This document shows, piece after piece, positions 1 to 7,031 of a DNA stretch of 24,984 nt. Made by a program: the position numbers and the translations under genes. The stretch's first letter is position 1, and each line of letters begins with the position of its first letter. The notes below the pieces were generated by a model that saw only the letters and a list, made by a program, of their open reading frames with translations, searched no databases and was not told the DNA's origin. Origin of the DNA: a virus; the IMG/VR virus record IMGVR_UViG_3300020163_000369, positions 1-24,984 of that record; one strand, 5' to 3'.

Positions 1-357
1 TACATCCCCAAACCGGCAGCAGGAACGGGGGCGGAAAATAACCTGACCCCGGAAGCGCTTCTGGAATCGGAACCCGTAAAGGCGAAGGTAGCGGCGGCTA
101 CCGCCGAGGGGGTAGCCGCCCTGAAGGCCTACGTCATCGCCATTATGGAAATGTGCGCCCTGGGCGGCGCATCGGAAACCCTGGCCATCGGCTTTATCGC
201 GGCGGGAACCAGCCTGGAAGACGCCCGGACCAAGATCATGGCGGATAAGGCGGCGGCAGCGGGACGAACCCACATCACCAGCACCGTCGGCGCATTGTCA
301 ACCGGCCAAGTCAATCCGTTGAAGGCCGATGCAGAGAAAAGGGCGGCAGGCAAATAA
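1..357 (+). CDS. C-terminal part of phage head maturation protease/scaffold (S49-type), partial
   Basis: The reading frame is open from the first base of the window to the TAA at 355-357, so the start and the catalytic domain lie upstream and only the last 118 residues are visible. The visible part is Ala- and Glu-rich and predicted mostly helical. It contains a segment (about residues 24-82) resembling the C-terminal tails of S49/ClpP-type phage capsid proteases. In those proteins this tail also acts as, or is shared with, the internal scaffold. The next genes encode the decoration and major capsid proteins, which is the lambda C/Nu3-D-E order and supports the assignment. No catalytic residue can be seen here, so the family call rests on the tail pattern and position. 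An internal ATG at 145 would give 70 aa, but the open upstream frame makes it an unlikely start. Confidence 0.6.
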   Translation, partial: YIPKPAAGTGAENNLTPEALLESEPVKAKVAAATAEGVAALKAYVIAIMEMCALGGASETLAIGFIAAGTSLEDARTKIMADKAAAAGRTHITSTVGALSTGQVNPLKADAEKRAAGK

Positions 358-359
358 TA

Positions 360-380
360 CGCAACGCTGTTGCGCAAAAC
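360..380 (+). repeat. Short hairpin repeat, copy 1 (CGCAAC-GCT-GTTGCG plus CAAAAC)
   Basis: A perfect 6-bp inverted repeat (360-365 and 369-374) with a 3-nt loop lies two bases after the protease stop codon and is followed by CAAAAC. A near-identical copy, 19 of 21 positions by eye, occurs at 12978-12998 after the major tail gene. Both lie between a stop codon and the ribosome binding site of the next gene. The role is unknown: RNA processing, translation control or a module-exchange boundary are all possible. Confidence 0.6.
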
Positions 381-404
381 ATGAGGATTAAGGAGGAATG
401 AAAT

Positions 405-1088
405 ATGAGTCATCTGCATGAAGGCAATAACTTTCGGGACGTGGTTCGGTACGAGGAAGACAGCGCCGGGCGCCTTTCCCGTGAACAGGTATCCGTTCTG
501 ACGGGGGAAGTTTTGACGATGGGTATGGTCATCGGGAAGATTACCAAGTCCACTCCCACGACAGGAACCGCCGCAGCCGGGAACCAGGGAGCAGGTACGT
601 GCGGTAGCGTAACAGCGGGCCAGAAGGCTAAGATCGGCGAATATCAGATCAAGTGCCTCACATATCAAGCATCCCCGCTGGCGGCAACCTTTGAAGTAAC
701 CGACCCTGACGGGTTGCAGCTTCCGATTGCCACGTTGGCAGCCTACGTCAGCGATGCAATCAATTTTGACATCGCCGACTCCAGTCCCGCCATCACCGTG
801 GGAGACATCTGGACCATTACCGTTGCCGCCGGATCGGGCAAGGTGGTGCAGATTCGACGCGGCGCAAGCACCGCTGTTGATGGGTCTCAGAACGCCTACG
901 GCATCATCACCGCTGACTGTGATGCGTCCCTTGGCGATGTCGAAGCCGTGGCCATCGTGAAGGACGCGGTCGTTATTGAAGCCAACTTGACATGGCCCAC
1001 GAGTTCGCCGGCTATGTCTGCCGCTGAAATCGTTGTGGCGATGGCAGAGCTGGCGGCAAAGGGAATCGTAGCAAGGGACGAAGCCTAA
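405..1088 (+). CDS. Head decoration protein (lambda gpD-like) with an inserted domain
   Basis: Predicted capsid-stabilising decoration protein that would bind the outside of the expanded head. The N-terminal segment (about residues 1-50, with REQVSVLTGEVLTMGMVIGK) and the C-terminal part (about 145-227, with the self-contained 'DAVVIEANLTWP' strand) match the pattern of gpD family members. The ATG at 405 has a strong AAGGAGG site just upstream. At 227 aa it is about twice the length of lambda gpD. The extra length is an inserted beta-rich domain at about residues 57-143 (GTCGSV...FEVTDPDG...INFDIADSS...VGDIWTITVAAG). A recognisable version of this insert reappears at residues 105-195 of the 742 aa tail protein at 19212. 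The gene sits between the protease and the major capsid gene, as in lambda C-D-E. Confidence 0.82.
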   Translation: MSHLHEGNNFRDVVRYEEDSAGRLSREQVSVLTGEVLTMGMVIGKITKSTPTTGTAAAGNQGAGTCGSVTAGQKAKIGEYQIKCLTYQASPLAATFEVTDPDGLQLPIATLAAYVSDAINFDIADSSPAITVGDIWTITVAAGSGKVVQIRRGASTAVDGSQNAYGIITADCDASLGDVEAVAIVKDAVVIEANLTWPTSSPAMSAAEIVVAMAELAAKGIVARDEA

Positions 1089-1105
1089 CTAACTAACACA
1101 TTAAT

Positions 1106-1120
1106 GGGGCGAGCCCCTTT
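1106..1120 (+). terminator. Small GC hairpin followed by TTT between decoration and capsid genes
   Basis: GGGG-CGAG-CCCC followed by TTT lies in the 53-nt gap between the decoration and capsid genes. The stem is only 4-5 bp and the T-run is short, so it would be a weak attenuator or an mRNA-processing hairpin rather than an efficient terminator. It stands just upstream of the AAGGAGG site of the capsid gene. Confidence 0.3.
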
Positions 1121-1141
1121 AAGACAAGGAGGAACAAGAAA

Positions 1142-2314
1142 ATGAGAAATATCCACAAAGAATTTAAAGTCACTGGCCGACTACTGACCGTTGGGGTGCT
1201 GTTAATGGTAGCCTTCGTTAGTCGCGTGATGGGGTGGGAGCTGATCCCGGAAGCGCTGGCAGGCGTGTCAATGGCGCTGATCCTCAACCCGTTTGAAGCA
1301 GACGACGCTTTCAATATGGTTTCCTTGACTCAGTCCATCAACATCCTGCCCAATAAGTATGGGCGCGTCGGGCAGCTTGGCATTTTTCCCGACAAAGGGG
1401 TTAGGACCAGAACGATTGTCGTAGAGGAGCAAAACGGCGTTCTCAACCTGCTTCCTACCGCACCCGTTGGCGCACCCGGTGTTCAGAACAAGCTCGGCAA
1501 AAGGATTGTCCGTTCATTCACGATCCCTCACATCCCGCTGGATGATGCCATCCTCCCGCAGGAATACGAAGGAATCCGGGCGTTTGGGTCGGAAAACGAA
1601 ATGGCCTCGCTCGCTTCGATCATGAATGATCACCTGCAGGCAGCTCGCAACAAATTCGACATCACGTTGGAGCACCTTCGCATGGGAGCCCTGAAGGGCA
1701 TCATCCTGGACGCGGACGGGTCCACCCTTTACAATCTCTATACCGAGTTCGGCATCTCTGCCAAGACGGTCTATTTCACCCTCGGGACGACCACCACGAG
1801 TGTAGCAGCCAAGTGCCGCGAGGTTATCCGCCATATCGAAGACAACCTCAAGGGCGAGGTCTATACCGGGGTTCGTTGCCTTTGCCACGAAAACTTCTTC
1901 GATGCGTTAATCAATCACGCCGAAGTCACCAAGTATTACCTCAACCATGTGGCCGCGCTCGCGCTGGTCGGCGGCGACCCCCGCAAGGGCTTCACCTTCG
2001 CAGGCATTACCTTCGAGGAATACCGGGGAACGGCAACCGATAAGGACGGCAACACCCGGGCGTTCATCGATTCGACCGCGTCTCCGGTTATGGGTGAGGG
2101 ACATTGCTATCCCGAAGGAACTTCGCAGTCCTTCAACACGATTTATGCGCCCGGTGACTTCATCGAAACCGTGAACACCATCGGCATCCCTCTTTACGCG
2201 AAACAGGAAACCGGCAAGTTCGGTCGGCGTGTTGATCTCCATATCCAGAGCAATCCGCTGCCCATCTGCTATCGTCCCGCGCTGCTTGTGAAGGTTGCAT
2301 CCGACGCTTCATAA
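1142..2314 (+). CDS. Major capsid protein (lambda gpE-like family)
   Basis: Main structural subunit of the head shell. From residue 44 onward (MALILNPFEADDAFNM, then SINILPNKYGRV) the protein follows the lambda-E capsid family (Phage_cap_E). It includes the conserved early segment, the RTIVVEEQNGVLNLLPTAP strand region, the central 'MGALKGIILDADG' region and the C-terminal half running to residue 390. Members of this family normally begin at or near residue 44 here. The ATG at 1142 has a strong AAGGAGG site at the proper distance, and no good site precedes the internal ATG at 1271. A 43-residue extension (GRLLTVGVLLMVAFVSRVMG core) is therefore probably translated. It is hydrophobic, looks like a membrane or signal segment, and could be a pro-peptide removed during maturation. 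The family call is firm; the extension is uncertain. Confidence 0.9.
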   Translation: MRNIHKEFKVTGRLLTVGVLLMVAFVSRVMGWELIPEALAGVSMALILNPFEADDAFNMVSLTQSINILPNKYGRVGQLGIFPDKGVRTRTIVVEEQNGVLNLLPTAPVGAPGVQNKLGKRIVRSFTIPHIPLDDAILPQEYEGIRAFGSENEMASLASIMNDHLQAARNKFDITLEHLRMGALKGIILDADGSTLYNLYTEFGISAKTVYFTLGTTTTSVAAKCREVIRHIEDNLKGEVYTGVRCLCHENFFDALINHAEVTKYYLNHVAALALVGGDPRKGFTFAGITFEEYRGTATDKDGNTRAFIDSTASPVMGEGHCYPEGTSQSFNTIYAPGDFIETVNTIGIPLYAKQETGKFGRRVDLHIQSNPLPICYRPALLVKVASDAS

Positions 2315-2340
2315 CCTTAAGCGGTAAGGGAGGATACACC

Positions 2341-2661
2341 ATGATATTATTCAATGAAGTGGTATCCGGCAAGTCGCAGGCGGACGGTGTATTTACCGTC
2401 CTGCTTGCGGGTGCAGACTGTTTTGCCCGGCATCAGATACAGGTCGAAGTAAGCGCAACACCCGCCGATGGACACCTTGCGGTAGCCATGCGGTCACCGG
2501 GCGCGGAAGACTTCGTGACTCTGGACGGAGCTTTTGACTTGGCGTCGGATGATCTTGTGAAAGTATTTGGCCCGGCTTTTGTGGCTGAATTCCAGTTTAC
2601 CCCCACGGATTTTGACGCAGCCAAGACATATAACGTCATCGTGACGAGCGGGGAGGGCTAA
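2341..2661 (+). CDS. Small hypothetical head-module protein (106 aa)
   Basis: I do not recognise this family. The protein is 106 aa, predicted beta-rich, with no signal, membrane segment or metal motif. A strong GGGAGG site precedes the ATG. Its TAA overlaps the next ATG (TAATG at 2659-2663), so it is translationally coupled to the 50 aa gene that follows. It lies between the major capsid protein and the head-tail connector, where phages often encode small head-completion or accessory capsid proteins. That location is the only functional clue. Confidence 0.7.
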   Translation: MILFNEVVSGKSQADGVFTVLLAGADCFARHQIQVEVSATPADGHLAVAMRSPGAEDFVTLDGAFDLASDDLVKVFGPAFVAEFQFTPTDFDAAKTYNVIVTSGEG

Positions 2662-2813
2662 TGGCTTACGAGAATCCTGTTCTGGCAACGCCGGTTCTGG
2701 AATCGTTGAGTCTGACCCCTCCAAGCATGGAGGATGCGGCCTCCGAGCCGGTCCTTGATGAAATCGGAAACCCCTTAAAAGACGAAAAAGGGGGTGTCAT
2801 CTATGGGTCTTAG
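2661..2813 (+). CDS. Very small hypothetical protein (50 aa) in head module
   Basis: A 50 aa frame starts in TAATG overlap with the previous stop and ends at the TAG at 2811-2813, inside the start region of the next gene. The sequence is acidic and Pro-rich (MAYENPVLATPVLESLSLTP), with a C-terminal 'DEIGNPLKDEKGGVIYGS'. It has the codon character of its neighbours and fills what would otherwise be an unexplained 130-nt gap in a tightly packed operon. The function is unknown. In lambda this interval holds the small packaging and connector genes, but no homology was recognised. Confidence 0.6.
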   Translation: MAYENPVLATPVLESLSLTPPSMEDAASEPVLDEIGNPLKDEKGGVIYGS

Positions 2814-3126
2814 GGCCGTATTCGCCGCCGCCATGCCGGGAATGTTCACCGCCGCCGGCGAGGATGCCGTTTTCACCCCGGCGACCGGCGCTCCGATCGA
2901 TTGCAAGATTTTCATCGACTTCAATGTCGATCTGCAACCGGCCGGGATGAACTCCCAAGTATGGCAGCAGGGGACCACAATCGAGGCCTCGCTGTCCACT
3001 GAGACCGGGATTGGGATTGGCCGTGAACCGGACCGGGGCGAGACGTTTACCTACGATGGAGTGGTCTACACCGTCCAGGCGATCCTCGCCAACGACGGCC
3101 TGACGGTCAAGATGGTGGTGACATAA
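2803..3126 (+). CDS. Head-tail joining protein, lambda gpFII-like
   Basis: Predicted connector that caps the filled head and provides the tail attachment surface. The layout follows the FII/Phage_attach family: a short N-terminal helix (LRAVFAAAMPGMFTAAGEDA), a 'FTPATGAPIDCKIFID' strand pair, a 'TTIEASLSTETGIGIGREPDRGE' segment, then 'TFTYDGVVYTVQAILANDG'. The length of 107 aa is normal for the family (lambda FII is 117). I chose ATG 2803 because a GGGGG run lies 8 bases upstream. A GTG at 2794 would add three residues. The gene overlaps the 50 aa gene before it, and its stop overlaps the next ATG (TAATG). Confidence 0.72.
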   Translation: MGLRAVFAAAMPGMFTAAGEDAVFTPATGAPIDCKIFIDFNVDLQPAGMNSQVWQQGTTIEASLSTETGIGIGREPDRGETFTYDGVVYTVQAILANDGLTVKMVVT

Positions 3127-3728
3127 TGGAAGTTAAAATGAACCCGGACGACAAAGCCAAGATCGCCGCGCTTTTTGCAGAAACCCCGAAGATCGCCTCC
3201 AGGATCACCAAGCGGGCGGTCGACAGGACCATGGGAACCGTCAAGACGACGGTCTCCCGGGTAGCCCGCGAAACGCTGAATGTTTACAAGCGGGACCTGG
3301 ACCAGAACATCGGCGTTTTAAAGTACGATGTTGCCAAGGCCTCGGGTGCTGTCACGATTGTTGGGGCGTCGTTGCCTGTTTTCGATTTCAAGCCGGTCCA
3401 GCTCCTCAGCGGCGTCCAGGTAAGAATCAAGAAAAAGGGTCCCTCAAAACTCATCCCGGGTGCCTTTATCGCCAAGATGAAAACCGGACATGAGGGCGTT
3501 TTTTTGCGTGAATGGCATGGTCCCAAAAAGCCCGGCAGCATCACCCTGAAGAAGCAGTGGAAAAAGATGCCGGAAAAGTATCGGTTACCTGCCCACGAAC
3601 TATTTACCACGTCCCTGCCCGAAGCGGTCGGCGACAAGATGCCCATGGATCAGATCCTGGCGGACGCAGGCGACAACCTCCACAAGAATCTCGAACGGGA
3701 GCTCAATTACGAGCTCTCGAAACTGTAG
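3126..3728 (+). CDS. Minor tail protein Z-like (lambda gpZ family)
   Basis: Predicted tail completion protein acting at the head-proximal end of the tail. The 200 aa length, basic character, N-terminal helical part with many Lys/Arg (ITKRAVDRTMGTVKTTVSRV), central 'VRIKKKGPSKLIPGAFIAKM' and C-terminal 'VGDKMPMDQILADAGDNLHK' helix fit the prophage minor tail protein Z family. An AKMKTGHEGVFLRE segment, typical of these proteins, is also present. It starts in TAATG overlap with the FII-type gene and is followed by the U-like gene, giving the lambda order FII-Z-U. Confidence 0.75.
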   Translation: MEVKMNPDDKAKIAALFAETPKIASRITKRAVDRTMGTVKTTVSRVARETLNVYKRDLDQNIGVLKYDVAKASGAVTIVGASLPVFDFKPVQLLSGVQVRIKKKGPSKLIPGAFIAKMKTGHEGVFLREWHGPKKPGSITLKKQWKKMPEKYRLPAHELFTTSLPEAVGDKMPMDQILADAGDNLHKNLERELNYELSKL

Positions 3729-3737
3729 GAACGGGAC

Positions 3738-4241
3738 ATGAACACGATCCGCGAGCTGATCATCCTTGAATTGCTGGCCAGGGCAGCCGTCATCCGGACG
3801 ACTGGATCCCCGCAGGCCTATGCGACGGATATCGGCGAGACGGTATTGCGGGCCCGCCTGAAGGTTGATCCCGACGAACTTCCCTGCACGGTCGTCTGGC
3901 CACAGCCGGAAACAGCGGAAAACTCCAACGGCATGGTCAGACACAGAATGCCGGTCCGGATCGAGGGGATCTCCCTTTTCGCCGCCGAGAGTCCCTCCAT
4001 CGTCTCCGAACGTATCCTGGGCGACCTGATCAAGTGCTTCACCTCGCCCGCCTGGGATCGCCGGCGGATCGTCGCGAGTCCTGCCTCTCCGGTCACATAC
4101 CTCCAGCCTTACGCGGAGTCCATCATCTACCAGGGCGGCGGGACAGACACCTACCCGGACGATGGATCAGTCGCGGTCGGCGCATCGGCCACCTTCCTCG
4201 TCAGCTATTGGACAGCGATTGGAGACCCATATAGCCAATGA
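3738..4241 (+). CDS. Tail terminator-like protein (lambda gpU analogue)
   Basis: A 167 aa protein placed directly after the Z-like gene, where lambda-type phages encode the tail terminator (gpU or a functional analogue) that stops tail-tube growth at the correct length. The N-terminal helix (MNTIRELIILELLARAAVI), followed by a beta-rich part and a 'GGGTDTYPDDGSVAVGASAT' loop then a strand, is compatible with terminator proteins. Sequence similarity to gpU itself is weak, so the call depends mainly on gene order and size. The start at 3738 is preceded by an AGGAACGGG site. The stop is in ATGA overlap with the next gene. Confidence 0.55.
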   Translation: MNTIRELIILELLARAAVIRTTGSPQAYATDIGETVLRARLKVDPDELPCTVVWPQPETAENSNGMVRHRMPVRIEGISLFAAESPSIVSERILGDLIKCFTSPAWDRRRIVASPASPVTYLQPYAESIIYQGGGTDTYPDDGSVAVGASATFLVSYWTAIGDPYSQ

Positions 4242-4756
4242 AAACGAACGTCCTGATCATATCCGGCGCTGCGCCCTGTGTCATCGACGACATGAACGCC
4301 GCCGCATCTTCGATGCTCAGGGAATTCGACTACATGGCCATCGGCCTGGACGCCGTTGACAAGTATCCGCAGCATATCAAATACATGGCGACTTACCACC
4401 CGGTGGAGATCCCCGAGATCAAGGCCCGCCGCGAATCCATCGGCGGCAACACCGATTATCAGGTCATATCCCATGTCGGGCAGGCGGGTGTGAACATCAT
4501 CGAGCCCCTTCTTCCTGGCGAACGCTCCGGATCTTCGGCGCTGCTCGGGACCCTGGCGGCGATCAAGCTGGGATACACCCGGATAATCCTTTGCGGATGC
4601 CCCCTGACCGGAAAGAATGACAAGAACACCGCTTATGAGAGTTTCCGCGTCGGCTGGGAGCAGAAAAAGGACTTCTTGGCGGATCGCGTCCGCTCGATGT
4701 CAGGATGGACCCGAGACCTGCTCGGCGCACCGACGGAGGAATGGCTAAATGGCTAA
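4238..4756 (+). CDS. Rossmann-type putative glycosyltransferase (GT42 sialyltransferase/DUF115-like), paralogue 1
   Basis: The 172 aa sequence has an N-terminal beta strand and glycine loop (NVLIISGAAP, residues 4-13) and a conserved C-terminal block (SGSSALLGTLAAIKLGYTRI, then ILCGCPLTG). This layout is shared with CstII-type GT42 sialyltransferases and DUF115/Maf-type proteins, which use sugar nucleotides. The family call is from pattern only and no catalytic His could be confirmed. The gene is clearly paralogous to the one at 8158. Conservation is strongest in the C-terminal half (SGWT, EWLN endings), and a 24-nt stretch is identical at DNA level (4333-4356 versus 8283-8306). It overlaps the tail terminator-like gene by ATGA, so it is co-translated with structural genes. 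A role in modifying virion or host glycans is inferred. Confidence 0.6.
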   Translation: MKTNVLIISGAAPCVIDDMNAAASSMLREFDYMAIGLDAVDKYPQHIKYMATYHPVEIPEIKARRESIGGNTDYQVISHVGQAGVNIIEPLLPGERSGSSALLGTLAAIKLGYTRIILCGCPLTGKNDKNTAYESFRVGWEQKKDFLADRVRSMSGWTRDLLGAPTEEWLNG

Positions 4757-4779
4757 ACTATCAACAGGAGGAATTTACC

Positions 4780-5205
4780 ATGTCAATGGATAATAAGACT
4801 GAAAACGACGCGTTGCTTATGTTTTTGAAAGGAACCGATCCTGCATACCGGACTGATGCGACGCAGTATATCGCCCTGCTCACGGGTGCGGGCGCGCCAA
4901 GCGAAGCCACGCCGATAGCGACCGAATGCACCTATACGGGATATGCTCGCGTCCCGATAACAAAAGCAAGCGGATGGGACGACAACGGATCTTCGTTCAC
5001 CAATCTCGGAACTTTAACATTCGGAGCGCGGTCTGATGACGGGGCAACCCAAACGGCTTATTGGTTCGCAGTCGTGGATACGGGTCCTGTGAAGGCAACC
5101 GCTGTCAATATGTGCATAATCGGGGAGCTTTCAACTCCTTTGGCAATCAGCCAAAAAATTCAACCTATCTTCGCGATAGGAGACCTTGAAGTGACGGCGG
5201 ATTAA
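4780..5205 (+). CDS. Phage tail-fibre-type structural protein (141 aa)
   Basis: A 141 aa beta-rich protein. Its layout of N-terminal helix, 'QYIALLTGAG' strand, 'ECTYTGYARVPIT' segment, 'LTFGARSDDGATQTAYWFAVVD' and C-terminal strands matches a recurring family of small phage proteins usually annotated as tail fibre proteins. In that family the YIAL...GYAR...WGIFDA pattern is diagnostic. I chose ATG 4780 because CAGGAGG lies 8-9 bases upstream. A frame open from 4705 would overlap the preceding gene and has no such site. The protein probably forms or decorates a virion fibre. It precedes three further probable structural genes, so this stretch looks like an accessory virion module. Confidence 0.62.
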   Translation: MSMDNKTENDALLMFLKGTDPAYRTDATQYIALLTGAGAPSEATPIATECTYTGYARVPITKASGWDDNGSSFTNLGTLTFGARSDDGATQTAYWFAVVDTGPVKATAVNMCIIGELSTPLAISQKIQPIFAIGDLEVTAD

Positions 5206-5207
5206 GA

Positions 5208-6128
5208 ATGGAAGGATTCAAGAGCATAAGGGAATGGGTTGATTCCACCTCCGAAGGCAAGTGCGACATCTTCCAGTTTCGCAAGATGGCAGGTGGTGCG
5301 ACTATTGCCGGTCAATGGGCAGACTATACCTATGCTTCCGGAAGGCCCGTTTCAAACTTCTACGCCACGGCCCCGCTCGCAAGTGCGCTTATTGGCGACG
5401 ACAAAGGCATTTATGTCGGGGAGAACGTCTTTCCCTTAAAGAAGTATATCCATCGCCTTACTACGATGATGGGCGCAGGCGCAACCGTAACCACCTGTCA
5501 AAACGTCCAGTTGCTTCTTTGCGATTTCCTTCTCTCTTATCCCTTTACCGATATGGATGCAGGGGGTGAGGATCAGGACATGAACGTGGGCGTTGCATCG
5601 CCGGTAACTTTACCAAACCGGTACGGAAACAGCATCGGCGTTAAGATGATGCTTGTTGCGCAGGGGCAGACTATCGGCGGCGGCACGTTTACCATAACTT
5701 ACACCAATTCGGACGGAACCCCGGGCAGGGTTACCCCGCTGCATTATTGTGCAGCCGCGCAACCGGCAGGATCGCTGGTTCAGTCAAGGGTTGCCGCTGC
5801 GGGAGTCAACCCCTTTATCACGCTACAAGCGGGAGACAAAGGGGTGCAGAGTGTACAGCGCATCAAATATGCGTTGGCAAACGGTGGAATCGCCGCGATT
5901 GTTCTTGTCAAACCTTTGCGGAATCATATCCAGATGGAGGAATGCCGGACAACGACTACGAGTACCCTGTATTCCGTAGGCTCACCCTCTGAAACAGAAA
6001 TGATTACAAGCGGAATGAATTTAACCGAAATAGTGGACGGTGCGGTGCTCGGCTTCATCGGTCAGACGATGGCGGGTTCGATAGCCAGTTCACAGTTGGT
6101 TGGGACGATAGAAACGATCTGGAGGTAA
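5208..6128 (+). CDS. Probable virion structural protein, tandem paralogue A (306 aa)
   Basis: No characterised family is recognised, but the protein is clearly related to the next one (6132). Shared landmarks in the same order include the N-terminal amphipathic segment, 'AGQWADYTYASGRPVSNFYA', 'NVQLLLCD', 'LPNRYGNSIGVKMMLVAQ', 'FTITYTNSDGTPGR', a Cys near 'HYCAAA', 'LQAGDKGVQSVQ', 'VLVKPL' and 'EIVDGAVLGFI'. It is beta-rich, with no membrane segment or signal. Similar ~300 aa proteins occur in other phages, normally annotated as hypothetical next to tail-fibre-type genes. A role as a capsid or tail appendage is inferred. There are only two bases between the previous stop and this ATG, and the ribosome site is weak, which suggests translational coupling. 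Confidence 0.65.
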   Translation: MEGFKSIREWVDSTSEGKCDIFQFRKMAGGATIAGQWADYTYASGRPVSNFYATAPLASALIGDDKGIYVGENVFPLKKYIHRLTTMMGAGATVTTCQNVQLLLCDFLLSYPFTDMDAGGEDQDMNVGVASPVTLPNRYGNSIGVKMMLVAQGQTIGGGTFTITYTNSDGTPGRVTPLHYCAAAQPAGSLVQSRVAAAGVNPFITLQAGDKGVQSVQRIKYALANGGIAAIVLVKPLRNHIQMEECRTTTTSTLYSVGSPSETEMITSGMNLTEIVDGAVLGFIGQTMAGSIASSQLVGTIETIWR

Positions 6129-6131
6129 GCC

Positions 6132-7028
6132 ATGGGTTTTACATCAATGGACGACCTGCTCGCCAAAATCTCGGCGGGGCAGATAGGTAGAATAGATTAC
6201 GGGAAGACAACAACCCCCGCGCAGGTTGCCGGGTATTGGAGCAATGTGGGCCGCTGGGACGGAATGCCGATCATGAGCGCCTACGCAGGGGCATCAAAGA
6301 CCTTTGTGCCGACGGACAACACCTCTGACGGAGCACCGTATACAGGGGAGTCTGTGGGCGGTTCGCCCATTAAGACGAAGCATATCATCAATGCCTCCGC
6401 CAATTTATTTGCAGCCGCAGGCGCACCATGGATTCTCATGTGCTGCGATCAGATCGGCTATGTGCCGTTGGCCGAGGCGGATATTGAGTCAACGACAGAG
6501 CGCACGATCACCATGACGGCGCTTGATTCAACTTGCCGTTACCCGGCAGGCGTTGGGCTGAGGGCTTTTTTCTCGACATACACGGCCCCCCTCACAGGCG
6601 GCCCCAACATGACATCATTCAAGTACAAGAACGTGGCTGGGGATTCACATGAGGTCACGAAAACAATCAATATGTGCGCCACGCCGGTTGCCGGTCAGGT
6701 TCCTCATTCCGGCAATGCTGCCAACAGATTCGCTCCGTTCATCCCCTTACTCGCAGGCGATACGGGAATATCGGATATTGAGGCTTTTACGTGGACCGGT
6801 GGGACGACTTATACAGGCGCAGGCGCGATGATACTTCACCTTGTCAAACCGATATTCACGCTTCCCCTTCCTGCAAACGGAATCATGACCGAGAGGGACT
6901 TTGTCAATCAGCTACCTTCTTTGCCGCGAATCGTAGATGGGGCGCATCTGATGTTCATGCTTTTTCAGACAGGAGCAACGACAACCACAAGCCCACTTTA
7001 CATCACGATGGATTACGCTTGGGAGTAA
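6132..7028 (+). CDS. Probable virion structural protein, tandem paralogue B (298 aa)
   Basis: Second member of the tandem pair. It shares with the gene at 5208 an 'AGYWSNVGRWDGMPIMSAYA' N-terminal block, an 'LMCCDQIGY' strand, 'TCRYPAGVGLRAFFSTY', 'SFKYKNVAGDSHEVTK', a Cys in 'NMCATPV', 'LLAGDTGISDIEAF', 'HLVKPIF' and 'PRIVDGAHLMFMLF'. The MTERDFVNQLPSLPRIVDGA block near the C-terminus is a hallmark of this phage protein type. It is beta-rich, without a signal or membrane segment. A good GGAGG site at 6120-6124 precedes the ATG, so it can be translated at its own level. The two copies have diverged considerably, so the duplication is not recent. It may form hetero-oligomers with paralogue A. 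Confidence 0.65.
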   Translation: MGFTSMDDLLAKISAGQIGRIDYGKTTTPAQVAGYWSNVGRWDGMPIMSAYAGASKTFVPTDNTSDGAPYTGESVGGSPIKTKHIINASANLFAAAGAPWILMCCDQIGYVPLAEADIESTTERTITMTALDSTCRYPAGVGLRAFFSTYTAPLTGGPNMTSFKYKNVAGDSHEVTKTINMCATPVAGQVPHSGNAANRFAPFIPLLAGDTGISDIEAFTWTGGTTYTGAGAMILHLVKPIFTLPLPANGIMTERDFVNQLPSLPRIVDGAHLMFMLFQTGATTTTSPLYITMDYAWE

Positions 7029-7031
7029 TTG

